A stretch of 52,804 nt of DNA from JACZST01 sp964195155. GTDB lineage: Bacteria > Actinomycetota > Acidimicrobiia > Spongiisociales > UBA5794. Location: NCBI GenBank assembly GCA_964195155.1, contig CAXMOP010000031.1, forward strand, positions 1-52,804, in the 5' to 3' direction. The notes under the pieces were generated by a model. It had not been told where the DNA came from, searched no databases, and saw only the letters and a program-made list of their open reading frames with translations. Shown in pieces: positions 25,683 through 34,639 of this stretch. Numbering within the stretch: position 1 is the first letter of the stretch; every line of letters starts with the position of its first letter. Made by a program: the position numbers and the translations under genes.

Positions 25683-26602
25683 GCGGGCTCGAAAGACAGG
25701 AACCGGGCCGGGTTGTCGATGAACAGCATGGTGCGCAACTCGGCATCGATGCCGCGATCGTCCAGCGCCGCGGCAAACCCAATCAACAGCCAGTCGAGCC
25801 CCGGGGAGCCGCCGAGGGTCGTCCACATCGAGCGTCGAGCTCCGTCGGTGCCGAGCATCAACTGGCCGGTGTATCCCGCGGCGACCATCTCCTCAACGAG
25901 CCACGACGTGCTCTCCGTGACCTGTGACGGTTGTCGCAGCGCCTGGTCGTAGACGAGGGAAACACCGGTGGCGAGCAGGTCGCGGTGATAGACGCTGTCG
26001 AGCACCTTGTCGGTGTGCGACAGGGCGACCCGATCGAGCCCGACACCGAGGTTGCCGAGCAGCTCGACCTGCTCCAGACCGCCGAGGCCGCCCTCGCAGT
26101 GGGTCAGGATGGGCGCCCCGGTACGGCGATGAGCCTCCGCAGCGGCGGTGAACACCCTCAGATCGCGGTCGGTAAATTCGCCCATCGTGGCCACCTTGAT
26201 GACGCCGGCCCGGTGCTCGGTGTGGTCCGCACCCTCACTGATATCCGCGATGAAGCGGTCGGCAAGTCGTTCCGACGGTGCTTCGGCGGCCCAAGATCCT
26301 TCTGGGTAATACCGGCTCGTGTGCAGCCCGGTCGCGGCGATGATGTGAAGGCCGGTGCGGTCGCTGACGTCGGCCAGTCTGGCCACATCTCGTCCGGCGG
26401 GCCCCGGCATGGCGTCGACCGCAGCGCCGAGACCAGCATCCCTGCACCGTGCGATCTCTGCGACGGCCTCGTCGACCGATGGCAGATGGATCTCCGGCAG
26501 CTCGGCCTCCACCATCGGGCTGTCGATGATGAAGTGCTCGTGCGCATAGGTCATACCCAGCGCGCCCGGATCGATATCGCCGTGAACGGTGCGAACGATC
26601 AT
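25679..26602 (-). CDS. phosphotriesterase-family metallohydrolase, probable lactonase
   Basis: A 307-aa TIM-barrel hydrolase with a complete binuclear metal site: His21 and His23 in YAHEHF, Lys136 (the residue carbamylated in this family), His168, His196 and Asp253. Most bacterial members hydrolyse lactones or sugar-lactone phosphates, not organophosphates. In this operon it could open a sugar lactone alongside the SMP-30 protein, or act on a different ester. It is preceded by the isomerase gene by nine bases, and its stop overlaps the Zn-dehydrogenase start. Promiscuous hydrolysis of other esters cannot be ruled out. Confidence 0.85.
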   Translation of the reverse strand: MIVRTVHGDIDPGALGMTYAHEHFIIDSPMVEAELPEIHLPSVDEAVAEIARCRDAGLGAAVDAMPGPAGRDVARLADVSDRTGLHIIAATGLHTSRYYPEGSWAAEAPSERLADRFIADISEGADHTEHRAGVIKVATMGEFTDRDLRVFTAAAEAHRRTGAPILTHCEGGLGGLEQVELLGNLGVGLDRVALSHTDKVLDSVYHRDLLATGVSLVYDQALRQPSQVTESTSWLVEEMVAAGYTGQLMLGTDGARRSMWTTLGGSPGLDWLLIGFAAALDDRGIDAELRTMLFIDNPARFLSFEPA

Positions 26603-26611
26603 GCCCTGATC

Positions 26612-27526
26612 TCAGACGACGTACGGAGCCAGCACGTTGCGAGCGAGCAGGAAACCGTCTTTGATCAGCTCGTCGTTCGCCTCAAAGTCCGCATCCTCGT
26701 GCTCGATGATGATCGGACCGTCGTAACCCACCCGGTACAAGGCGGAGAAGACACGACTCCATTCCACATCCCCCAGGCCGGGGAGACGCGGGATCTGCCA
26801 CCCGATGCCCGAGCTCAGCGAGCCGTTGTCATACAGCCCCTTGTCGTCGATCATCACGTCCTTGGCCTGGAAGTGATAGAAGCGCGCTCCGAACTCCTCG
26901 ATCGCGCTCTCGATGTCGATCATGAGCCACACCAGGTGTGACGGGTCGAAGTTGAGCCCGATCGTCTCCCCGAACTCGTCGAACATCCGCCTCCAGATCT
27001 TGGGGTTGTAAGCGAGGTTGTTGCCAGACGGCCACTCGTCCTTGGAGAAGATCATCGGGCAGTTCTCGATGGCGATACGCACCCCGTGCTCTTGTGCGTG
27101 CGAGATGATCTCCGGCCACACCTTGGTGGCCTCTTCCCAATTATCGTCCTGGGTCTTCCCCGGATCGGCCCCCAGGAACGTGTTGACCACGCCAACGTCC
27201 ATCTTGCCGGCGGCGGTGATCACCTTCTTCAGGTGGTCGATCACCATTCGGCTGTGGTCGAGGTCGGGATGGAGGGGATTCGGGTAGTAGCCGAGCCCCG
27301 AGATGTCGAGGCCTCGCGCGGTCATGGCGTCGACGATCTCAGAGGCCTGTGCATCGGAGATGCCGTCGACGTCGATGTGGCTGGTCCCGGCATACCGTCG
27401 GGTGTCGCCGCTCGAGGCGGGCCAGCACGCAATCTCGATGGAGGTGAACCCGTTGTCGGCGGTCCAGTCGGCGACCTCGTCGAGCGGTGTCTCCGGAAAC
27501 GGTGCGGTCAGCAGTCCGAGTTGCAT
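26612..27526 (-). CDS. sugar phosphate isomerase/epimerase-like TIM-barrel protein
   Basis: A 304-aa xylose-isomerase-like TIM barrel (AP endonuclease 2 superfamily). The segments IAIENCPMIF, GLNFDPSHLVW and HFQAKDVMID carry the Glu, Asp/His and His/Lys positions expected for the metal site, and IIIEHEDAD the final Glu. Relatives include hydroxypyruvate isomerase, inosose dehydratase, and 3-keto-glycoside-cleaving enzymes. It follows a Gfo/Idh/MocA oxidoreductase by eight bases and has AGGAG before the ATG. The Gfo/Idh plus TIM-barrel pair suggests oxidation followed by isomerisation or elimination of a keto-sugar. Confidence 0.82.
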   Translation of the reverse strand: MQLGLLTAPFPETPLDEVADWTADNGFTSIEIACWPASSGDTRRYAGTSHIDVDGISDAQASEIVDAMTARGLDISGLGYYPNPLHPDLDHSRMVIDHLKKVITAAGKMDVGVVNTFLGADPGKTQDDNWEEATKVWPEIISHAQEHGVRIAIENCPMIFSKDEWPSGNNLAYNPKIWRRMFDEFGETIGLNFDPSHLVWLMIDIESAIEEFGARFYHFQAKDVMIDDKGLYDNGSLSSGIGWQIPRLPGLGDVEWSRVFSALYRVGYDGPIIIEHEDADFEANDELIKDGFLLARNVLAPYVV

Positions 27527-27534
27527 GGTTGCTC

Positions 27535-28689
27535 CTATCTCTCCACCTTGACCCAGCGCTGCTCGGCTGAGCTCCTGGCTACCGCCTCGGTGACCAGCAA
27601 AGCGTCGTGGCCGTCGGCAAACGTCGGGTATGTTGGCGTCGCCGAAGGGCCACCGTCGGCGATGTCACGGTAGACCTCTCCAAACAGCGCTCGGAAGGTG
27701 TCCGGGTATCCCTCGACGTGGCCACCCGGGTAGCGGGCCACTCCCGCGGCGGCTTCGCTCATCAGGGACGGGTCACGCGGCAAGATCTCGTTTGGCCTCC
27801 CCCGATGACCGATCCACAGATGATCGGGGGTCTCCGAGTTCCACGACACAGCCGACTCTGAGCCGTCGACCTCGATCGACACGCTGTTCTTGCGCCCGGC
27901 GGAGACTTGCGAGACCGCAACCATGCCGCGGGCTCCGCCATCGAAGCGCAGCAGGATCCCTGCGCCGTCGTCGCTCGACATCGTCTCCTCGATCAGGTCC
28001 GCATCGGATACTTCGCTGGCGAAGGTTTCGACCGGCCCAACCGGGTGCCTGCGGACTTCGACGAAGGTGTGCAGATCGGCCATGACTTCGACGACGTTCT
28101 GTCCGGTGACGAACCGCGCCAGGTCGAGCCAATGTGAACCAATGTCGGCGACGGCGCGGAGCGCTCCCGCCTGGTCGTGGATGAGCCGCCAGTTCCAGTC
28201 GGTGTCGAGCAGGAGCCAGTCCTGGAGGTAGCTGCCGGTGACGAACATCGGGGTGCCGATCTCATCGTCGGCGACCATCGCTTGCATCTGATGATTGAGT
28301 GGATAGAACCGAATGTTGAAGCACACGGCGTTCACGACTCCGGCTTCATCAGCTGTGGTGATGAGCCCGGCCGTCTCCGCGGAGGTCAAGCCGAGCGGCT
28401 TTTCGCACACGACGTGCTTGCCTGCGGCCATCACCGCCAGGGCTTGCTCGGCGTGGGCGTAGTTGGGGCTGGCTACGTGGACGACATCGATCTCGGGATC
28501 GGCGAGCATCGCATCCAGGCTGTCGTAGACCTGGGGCAGATCCTCCGATTCGGCCTTGGCACGGGCGCGTTCGGGGGAGGAGCCGACAACGCCTCCGACC
28601 TCGACACCGAGCCGCCGTAGCGCTTCGACATGGGCAACGCCGATGAAGCCAACGCCCACCACGCCTGCCTTGATGTCGGTCAACCTCAT
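27535..28689 (-). CDS. Gfo/Idh/MocA family sugar oxidoreductase
   Basis: A 384-aa NAD(P)-dependent protein. The Rossmann motif GVVGVGFIGVAH opens the protein, CEKPLGLTS holds the catalytic lysine, and VADIGSHWLDL the active-site histidine. These enzymes oxidise or reduce a hydroxyl of a sugar or inositol. It is coupled (ATGA) to the transporter permease upstream and followed closely by the TIM-barrel isomerase, so it probably performs the first step on the imported substrate. No residue tells the substrate. Confidence 0.88.
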   Translation of the reverse strand: MRLTDIKAGVVGVGFIGVAHVEALRRLGVEVGGVVGSSPERARAKAESEDLPQVYDSLDAMLADPEIDVVHVASPNYAHAEQALAVMAAGKHVVCEKPLGLTSAETAGLITTADEAGVVNAVCFNIRFYPLNHQMQAMVADDEIGTPMFVTGSYLQDWLLLDTDWNWRLIHDQAGALRAVADIGSHWLDLARFVTGQNVVEVMADLHTFVEVRRHPVGPVETFASEVSDADLIEETMSSDDGAGILLRFDGGARGMVAVSQVSAGRKNSVSIEVDGSESAVSWNSETPDHLWIGHRGRPNEILPRDPSLMSEAAAGVARYPGGHVEGYPDTFRALFGEVYRDIADGGPSATPTYPTFADGHDALLVTEAVARSSAEQRWVKVER

Positions 28690-29681
28690 GCCGACCTCGC
28701 GATGCTGGCGTAGAGCCAGGCCAGGGCCACCACGATCGATCCGTAGACGATCTGCTGCACAGCAACGCCGGCGCCGAGGAAAGTGAGCATCGATTGCAGC
28801 ACACCGAGAATGAGCGCCCCGAGGATCGTCCCGGTGTAGGTGCCGGATCCGCCGAAGATAGAGGTTCCCCCGATGACCGCAGCGGCTACCGACGGCAATA
28901 GCAGGAACCCGGCGAGCGAGAGGTCAACGTTGCCAATGCGGCCGGCCAGCAGGATCCCGGCGATGGCGGCAAGGAATCCGCTCAGCGCGTAGGCGAGGAG
29001 CAGGACCTGCCAGGAACGCGCACCGGAGAGACGCGTTGCCACCGGGTTGTCGCCGAGTGCATACAACATCCGGCCAAACCCGGTGCGGCGCAGCATGTAG
29101 ATCACAAACACCGCAACCGCTACCCACACGAGCACCGACCACGGCAGCCGCCCGTCGAGGGTTGAGCCTCCGCCAATGGTGCGAATGAAGCCAACGGCCT
29201 GGGTTGCTCCGGAGAAGATTGTCTGCGCCCACGAGGTGAAGAGCCCGAGCAGGATGCCCGCCATCGCCAGCGTCATGATCAGCGGGTTGACCCGGAAGAC
29301 CCCCACGCCGATCCCGTTCGCCGATCCGGCCAGCACACCGACGAGGAGGCCGAGGAGTATGGCGACAACGGCACCGTTCGGCGACTGGTTGGCGGCGGCG
29401 TAGGCGGCGCCGGTGGCGATCATCGCCACCGACAGGTCGATGCCGGCGGTGAGCATCAGGATGGTCTGGCCTGCGGCCATGATCCCGATCGGCACGGCGA
29501 ACACCGCAGTTCCGCGGAACCCGGTGAGGCTCAGATAGTTTGGTTCGATTGCCGTGGTGACCAGGACCAGGGAGACCAGCACCCCGATGAGCCCAACATT
29601 CGGGTGGGCGGCGAGCCAGCGCATCGCGGTCGTGACCCGGCTCTCGGCGGCGGCTTCCATCGGTGCGATATCGGTGCTCAT
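28686..29681 (-). CDS. ribose-type ABC sugar permease (second)
   Basis: A 331-aa permease of the RbsC/CUT2 family with about eight to ten membrane helices. Typical motifs are LMLTAGIDLSVAMIATGAAY and VIGGTSIFGGSGTYTGTILG. The ATG at 29681 overlaps the partner permease stop by four bases; the longer frame to 30755 is read-through of the partner in another frame and not a fusion. With the permease at 29678-30691 it probably forms a heterodimeric channel, unlike E. coli RbsC, which is a homodimer. Confidence 0.9.
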   Translation of the reverse strand: MSTDIAPMEAAAESRVTTAMRWLAAHPNVGLIGVLVSLVLVTTAIEPNYLSLTGFRGTAVFAVPIGIMAAGQTILMLTAGIDLSVAMIATGAAYAAANQSPNGAVVAILLGLLVGVLAGSANGIGVGVFRVNPLIMTLAMAGILLGLFTSWAQTIFSGATQAVGFIRTIGGGSTLDGRLPWSVLVWVAVAVFVIYMLRRTGFGRMLYALGDNPVATRLSGARSWQVLLLAYALSGFLAAIAGILLAGRIGNVDLSLAGFLLLPSVAAAVIGGTSIFGGSGTYTGTILGALILGVLQSMLTFLGAGVAVQQIVYGSIVVALAWLYASIARSA

Positions 29682-30691
29682 GACCTGCGCTGCCTCCTCA
29701 ACTCGAGCAGCCCGGCAACCATCATCACCAGCACGATGAGCAGGCCGCGGATGATCTGGGCACGGTTCGGATCGACCCCCATGGCGGTGAGGATCGGGTT
29801 GAGGAAGAACAAGACGATGCCTGCGGCGACCGCACCGATCACCGAACCAATGCCACCGGTCAGGGCAACGCCCCCGAGCACGATCGCAGCGACCGAGTTC
29901 AGTGTGAAGTTGCCGCCGACGATGTTGGGGTTCCCGCGCCCCGCAATGGCGGTGACCGCCAGCCCGGCCATGGCGGCGAACGCTCCACCGATCGCATAGG
30001 CGGTGATCTTGGCTCGCGCCGCATTGATTCCCGAGAGGTACGCGGCGGTTCGATTGCTCCCGATGGCGTAGAGCGAGAGCCCGCTGCGGGTCTTGCCCAT
30101 CCACCATGCAACGAGCAATACCGGGACAATGATCATGACGATCGCAGGCCACGGGTTGCGGCCGATCCCGACTTCTGAGCCGGTGAAAATCCACCGGAAG
30201 CCGTCGCTGGTGCCACCCCCCGGGTTGGGAAGGATCGCCAGCGCCATGCCCTGGTAAATGAACAGGGTTCCCAGCGTGATCACGATGTCCGGCACCCGCG
30301 AGACGTTGATGACCCAGCCGACGCCACCGTTGAGAGCCGCGGCTCCGATAACGACCAGCACGGCGATGAGCAGCGTCATCCCGAACGGCTGGTCGAGCAT
30401 GAAGCGGGCCGCGGTGACGTTGACCAGAACCAGCATGCCGCCGACGCCCAGATCGATCCCGCCGGCGATGACGATCACGGCCTGGGCGACGGCGAGGTAG
30501 ACCAGCGGGAGACTGTTGTTGACGATCGTGCTCACCTCGAACGCACCAAAGCGGGGAATGAGGGTCGAGTACCAGATCGTCATCGCGACGAGGAGGAGCC
30601 AGACCCCGGTGGTCCAGCCGTGCCGCCGCAACCAGCGCTGCCAGCCGGGCGTCGTGGATGCCGTGATGATCTCCGGCGTGGTCGCGGTCAT
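29678..30691 (-). CDS. ribose-type ABC sugar permease (first)
   Basis: A 337-aa CUT2 permease with motifs VIVIAGGIDLGVGGMLVLVN and VLGGVALTGGIGSVIGAV. Strong similarity in layout to the adjacent permease points to a duplicated pair. The ATG overlaps the ATPase stop (ATGA). It transports the unidentified substrate of the 12-kb operon together with the RbsA-like ATPase and RbsB-like binding protein. Confidence 0.9.
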   Translation of the reverse strand: MTATTPEIITASTTPGWQRWLRRHGWTTGVWLLLVAMTIWYSTLIPRFGAFEVSTIVNNSLPLVYLAVAQAVIVIAGGIDLGVGGMLVLVNVTAARFMLDQPFGMTLLIAVLVVIGAAALNGGVGWVINVSRVPDIVITLGTLFIYQGMALAILPNPGGGTSDGFRWIFTGSEVGIGRNPWPAIVMIIVPVLLVAWWMGKTRSGLSLYAIGSNRTAAYLSGINAARAKITAYAIGGAFAAMAGLAVTAIAGRGNPNIVGGNFTLNSVAAIVLGGVALTGGIGSVIGAVAAGIVLFFLNPILTAMGVDPNRAQIIRGLLIVLVMMVAGLLELRRQRRS

Positions 30692-32163
30692 GCCGGCGCC
30701 TCCTCGAGGCCATGGGCGATGGTGAGCAGGCCTTCCTCCGTCGAAGTCGCCGCATCCTGCTCGTGCACGATGCGCCCGTCGTACATCACGAGAACGCGAT
30801 CACACACCAGGGGTATCTCGCGTAGCTCGCTGGTGTAGAGCAAGATCGCGGCACCCTCGTCGGCGAGCTCGCGCAACAGGTCGTAGATCTGGGCCTTGGT
30901 CTGGATATCGATACCGCGAGTTGGATCGAAGCAGAGCAGCGTTGCGAACCCGGAGGCCAGCCATCGGCCGATCGTGACCTTCTGTTGGTTCCCACCGGAG
31001 AGTCGCTGCACCTGGCTCCCGGCCCGGACATCGATGTCGAGCCGATCAATGGCATTCGCGACCCGCTTGGTCTCATCACCGGCCAACGAGAACCAGCGGG
31101 CGATGCGGTTGTACAGCGGCGTCGCCAGGTTCTCGCGGACCGATCGCTGCGGGAGCAACGCTTGGAGCCGATCCGCGGGGACCAGCACGACGCCCTTGCG
31201 GATCGCGTCATACGGCGATCGCGCCGACATCGGCTCGCCGTTGACGAGAATGTTTCCGGAGTCGGGCTTGCGGTCGCCCGAAAGCAACTGAAACAGCTGC
31301 TCCTGTCCCTGGCCTTCGAGCGCCGCCAGACCCAGAATCTCGCCGGCACGAAGCTCGAACGACACACCGTCGAGCCGGGTGTCGCGGGTCAAAGCTTCGG
31401 CCTGGAGCAGTACCGGGCCGTCGGCCGCCACGCTCGCGGTTCGCTCCGAGACCTCGGCCGGCTGGCCGGCAGCATCGCCGAGCATGGCGGCCACCAGCCT
31501 GGCCTCTCCACCTTCGCCGGGGGCGAGCGACTCGACGTCCCGTCCGTTGCGCAGGATCGTGGCCCGATCGCATATGGCGAGCACCTCGCCGAGACGGTGC
31601 GAGATGAAGAGCACCGAGCGGTTGCGCTCCTTCCACTCCCGCATCACCGCAAAGACGTGATCGGCCTGGTCCTGGGTGAGAGCCGCGGTGATCTCATCGA
31701 GCATCAGCAGGTGAGGGTCGTGTGCCAGGGCTCGTGCCAAGTCGAGGAGCCGCAGCACGGGGAGCGGGACGTCGGTGACCATGAGGTCGAAGTCGAGGTC
31801 GCCAAGCTCCATGCGGTCGAGCCAGTCGCGTACGTCGGACTCGGCGAGCCCGGAAATCTTGAGGTTCTGTTCGATCGTCAGGTCGGGAATGAGCGCCGGG
31901 TCCTGAAACACGGTGGCGAGCCCGGCGTCCATTGCATCGTCGGGTCGGCGCAGCCGCACCGACGAGCCGGCAACCTCGATCTGGCCGGTGTCGGCGGACA
32001 GCACGCCGGAGAGGATCTTCACCAGGGTGCTCTTACCGGCCCCGTTGGCACCGAGCAGGGCATGGATCTCGCCGGGCTTCACGGTGAGGTCGACCGAAGT
32101 GAGGGCGACGACGGAGCCGTAGCGCTTGGCGATGTTCCTGGTGGCCAGCAGCGGAGTGTCCAT
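30688..32163 (-). CDS. RbsA-type double ATPase of the sugar ABC transporter
   Basis: A 491-aa protein with two ATPase domains, as in RbsA/XylG. The first has Walker A GANGAGKST at residues 38-46 and Walker B LLMLDEITAALT but, in place of LSGGQ, the altered PVLRLLDLARA. The second lacks a normal Walker A (LEGQGQEQLFQ) yet keeps LSGGNQQKVTIGRWLA and CFDPTRGID. This asymmetry is usual in the family, where only one site is fully catalytic, though loss of the first signature is more pronounced than normal. The ATG at 32163 is chosen over 32211 since it begins the domain correctly. A strong hairpin separates it from the binding-protein gene. Confidence 0.9.
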   Translation of the reverse strand: MDTPLLATRNIAKRYGSVVALTSVDLTVKPGEIHALLGANGAGKSTLVKILSGVLSADTGQIEVAGSSVRLRRPDDAMDAGLATVFQDPALIPDLTIEQNLKISGLAESDVRDWLDRMELGDLDFDLMVTDVPLPVLRLLDLARALAHDPHLLMLDEITAALTQDQADHVFAVMREWKERNRSVLFISHRLGEVLAICDRATILRNGRDVESLAPGEGGEARLVAAMLGDAAGQPAEVSERTASVAADGPVLLQAEALTRDTRLDGVSFELRAGEILGLAALEGQGQEQLFQLLSGDRKPDSGNILVNGEPMSARSPYDAIRKGVVLVPADRLQALLPQRSVRENLATPLYNRIARWFSLAGDETKRVANAIDRLDIDVRAGSQVQRLSGGNQQKVTIGRWLASGFATLLCFDPTRGIDIQTKAQIYDLLRELADEGAAILLYTSELREIPLVCDRVLVMYDGRIVHEQDAATSTEEGLLTIAHGLEEAPA

Positions 32164-32181
32164 GTTGTCTCTTGCAGTAGG

Positions 32182-32213
32182 GAGTGCCGGGCGCCTTGCG
32201 GCGCCCGGCACTC
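32182..32213 (-). other. perfect 14-bp intercistronic hairpin with GCAA loop
   Basis: Arms 32182-32195 (GAGTGCCGGGCGCC) and 32200-32213 are fully complementary; on the transcript strand the loop is GCAA, a GNRA tetraloop. It lies between the stop of the binding protein and the start of the ATPase. No T-tract follows, so it is more likely an attenuating or stabilising element than a full terminator. Confidence 0.75.
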
Positions 32214-32227
32214 AGTGTCAGTTCAGG

Positions 32228-33289
32228 TCACTCACCCGGGCCCTTGCACCCGGCCACATCACCGGCCGCGTAGTGGGTGTAGGGCGGGATCTCGATGTAC
32301 GAGCTCCACCCACCTGCCAGGGCAGGGATGTAGTTCGCCTCGAGCGTCGCCCGATCGCCCATAGCCTCGGGCGTCAGGATGGTCACCTGTTCCGGGTCCT
32401 CGCCCTTGAGCGCCGCGATGGCGATCGACGTGCCCACGCCGCCGATGGCCGGCGGGTTGGTGACGGAGACGCCGGTGAGCCCGGCTTCTTCCTGGGTCAA
32501 CAGCTGACCGACGAACGCGTTGTTGTCGGCGCCGACGACCGGCACGAACGGCACCCCGGCGACCTCGAAGGTCGGGACGACGGTGTAGGCCAGCCCGGAC
32601 GTCCAGATGCCGTCGAACTCGGTGGTGCCGAAGAAATCGAGCGCCTGCTGCGCAGCGACACTCGGGTCCCAGCCCGTGAACGTCTGGGTCACCTCGATGT
32701 TCGGGAAGTCCGCCAACGCGGCTTCCCAACCGACATGACGATCGTCATCGGCAGGATGCCCGTCGATGCCGCGGACATACCAGACGTGACCTTCGCCACC
32801 CAGCTCTTCGAAGAGCCAACGAGCACCCAACTCACCATATGCAACCTGGTCGTTGGTCGCGACGTAGGCGCTTGGTGCCGTCACCGGCGCATCGATCGAA
32901 ACCACGACGATACCTTGGGCACTCGCTTCCTCAATGACCGGGTCGAGTGCCGACCGGTCGGACGGGTTGATGATGATCGCATCGACGCCCTGGGAGATGA
33001 ATCCCTGGATGCCGGCGATCTGCTCGGTCGTGTCCATGTTCCTGTTGTCCAGGATCACCTGATCGACGACGCCACTGGCCCTAGCCTCGGCCTTGATGGC
33101 GCATACCATCTGCTCACGCCAGGAGTTCCCGACGAGCGTGTTGGACACGGCGATCGTGTACGTCTCGCTCGCAGTCTCGTCGCCGACTGCTGCAGCCGTG
33201 GTGCTCGGCTCGTCGTCGCTGCACGCAGCGGCGAAGAGCGCGAAGACGGCGATGAACACGCCGATCTTCAGCAATGCCTTCCTTTTCAT
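32228..33289 (-). CDS. RbsB-like sugar-binding lipoprotein
   Basis: A 353-aa periplasmic-binding-protein-like lipoprotein; lipobox FAAAC gives Cys23, followed by an acidic, Thr-rich linker. The fold starts with TIAVSNTLVGNSWREQM and has the typical QGVDAIIINPSDRSALDPVI segment. It captures a monosaccharide or polyol outside the cell for the ribose-type transporter encoded downstream. The ATG at 33289 is preceded by GAGGAGGAAAG, which excludes the longer reading to 33361. Tightly linked to the ROK regulator upstream. Confidence 0.88.
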   Translation of the reverse strand: MKRKALLKIGVFIAVFALFAAACSDDEPSTTAAAVGDETASETYTIAVSNTLVGNSWREQMVCAIKAEARASGVVDQVILDNRNMDTTEQIAGIQGFISQGVDAIIINPSDRSALDPVIEEASAQGIVVVSIDAPVTAPSAYVATNDQVAYGELGARWLFEELGGEGHVWYVRGIDGHPADDDRHVGWEAALADFPNIEVTQTFTGWDPSVAAQQALDFFGTTEFDGIWTSGLAYTVVPTFEVAGVPFVPVVGADNNAFVGQLLTQEEAGLTGVSVTNPPAIGGVGTSIAIAALKGEDPEQVTILTPEAMGDRATLEANYIPALAGGWSSYIEIPPYTHYAAGDVAGCKGPGE

Positions 33290-33398
33290 TACTTTCCTCC
33301 TCTGTTTCTCGAATCGGCCACGCCGTTCGCGACCAGGTTCGACCTGTTCCCGTTCTGCCACGGATCTCGCGGCTCGGGCTTGCTGTGGCGAAAAAGAC

Positions 33399-34589
33399 TC
33401 ATGAGGCCAATGCCTCCGCGCTCAGCGCCGCATCGACGGATGCGGGATCGAGGATGTATTCGATGACCATCGCGGCGGCTCCGATAATTCCGGCCCGATC
33501 ACCAAGCGTCGACGAGGTGATCGAGAGTTCGTTGGTGGCCAGCGCCGTCGAGCGCTGATAGACGACCTCTCTGACGCCGGCCAGCAACTGGTCACCGGCA
33601 CCGGCGAGGTCTCCACCGATCACGATCATTGCCGGGTTGAGCAGGTTGACCGTTGCCGCCAGCACGCGCCCGAGGAGCCGGCCCGCCTCCCTGACCGCCT
33701 GGATGGCATCTCGATCGCCGCTGCGAACGAGTGCCACGACATCACGGCTGTTCGCCGTGCCATGTCCCTTCGAGTGGAGCGCCTTGGCGAGCGCGGCGCC
33801 GCCGGCCACGGCCTCGACACAGCCCACGTTGCCGCAGCGGCACACGGTGTCGGAGTCACGAACCGGAACGTGTCCGATGTCCCCTGCGGCGCCCTTGGCC
33901 CCGCGATGCAGGCTGCCGTCCAGGATCAGCCCCGAACCGATGCCGGTGCCGACCTTGATGAACAGCATGTCGTCGACCGGCTGGTCCATCACCCAGTGCT
34001 CACCGAGCGCCTGGATGTTGACGTCGTTGTCGACGAGGACCGGAACGTCGAATCGACCCGAGAAGTATCCCCGAATGTCGTAGCCATCCCATCCCGGCAT
34101 GATCGGAGGGCTCACCGGTCTGCCCTGGGCGAACTCCACGGGGCCGGGAACACCGATCCCGATGCCGCGCACGTCGGCGACGATCTTTCCCGAGTCGGCT
34201 ATCAACCGCTGGAAGCTCTCCTCGACCCAGGCCAGAACGGGCTCGGGACCTGACGCGATCTCAATGTCCTCCGCCATCTCGGCGATCACGGAGCCGCCGA
34301 GGTCGGCGATTGCGATACGTGAGTGGGTGGCGCCGAGGTCGGCCGCCAGAACGATGCCTGCTCGTACGTTGAAGCCGAGAACCGTTGGCGGTCGTCCGCC
34401 GGTCGAGGGCGCGTCACCGAGCTCTTTTATCAGGTCGTTCTCGACCAGGCTGTCGATGCGCTGGGCAATGGTCGAGCGAGCCAGCCCGGTCGATGAGGCA
34501 AGTTCGGCTCTGGTGGTGGCCTCACCGCTGCGGATGAGGCGAAGCAGATCACCGGGTGTGCCGGTTGCAATGGTGGTCTGTCTTCCCAA
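33399..34589 (-). CDS. ROK-family transcriptional regulator
   Basis: A 396-aa NagC/XylR-type repressor. Residues 10-60 form a winged helix (TRAELASSTGLARSTIAQRI), followed by the sugar-kinase-like ROK domain (LAADLGATHSRIAIADLG) with the zinc motif CRCGNVGCVE. It binds DNA and releases it upon sugar binding. The start is a TTG at 34589 with GGAGG five bases upstream; the longer frame to 34961 is rejected because it covers the promoter. It heads the 12-kb catabolic operon and is the only DNA-binding regulator in this window. A near-consensus promoter and an inverted repeat lie just upstream, suggesting autoregulation. Confidence 0.9.
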   Translation of the reverse strand: MGRQTTIATGTPGDLLRLIRSGEATTRAELASSTGLARSTIAQRIDSLVENDLIKELGDAPSTGGRPPTVLGFNVRAGIVLAADLGATHSRIAIADLGGSVIAEMAEDIEIASGPEPVLAWVEESFQRLIADSGKIVADVRGIGIGVPGPVEFAQGRPVSPPIMPGWDGYDIRGYFSGRFDVPVLVDNDVNIQALGEHWVMDQPVDDMLFIKVGTGIGSGLILDGSLHRGAKGAAGDIGHVPVRDSDTVCRCGNVGCVEAVAGGAALAKALHSKGHGTANSRDVVALVRSGDRDAIQAVREAGRLLGRVLAATVNLLNPAMIVIGGDLAGAGDQLLAGVREVVYQRSTALATNELSITSSTLGDRAGIIGAAAMVIEYILDPASVDAALSAEALAS

Positions 34590-34610
34590 ACTGCCCTCCA
34601 ACGTTTGAGC

Positions 34611-34639
34611 ATCAAAGCACGGACTTTTGGAGTTGTCAA
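34611..34639 (-). promoter_or_regulatory. near-consensus promoter of the ROK operon
   Basis: On the minus strand the -35 box TTGACA (34634-34639) is perfect and is followed, after exactly 17 bases, by TTTGAT (34611-34616) as -10. The TTG start lies 21 bases downstream of the -10. It is the best promoter in the window. Confidence 0.75.

Noticed and set aside
28686..30755. A 689-codon fusion permease
   Set aside because: Only the last 331 codons look like a permease. The remainder is an out-of-frame reading of the partner permease, and ATGA overlap marks the real start at 29681.
32182..32213. Rho-independent terminator ending the binding-protein mRNA
   Set aside because: No T-tract follows on the transcribed strand and the transporter genes downstream need read-through. 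Kept as an attenuating or stabilising hairpin.
30985..32364. 459-codon plus-strand frame opposite the RbsA-like ATPase
   Set aside because: Antisense to a well-supported ATPase and running through the intercistronic hairpin.
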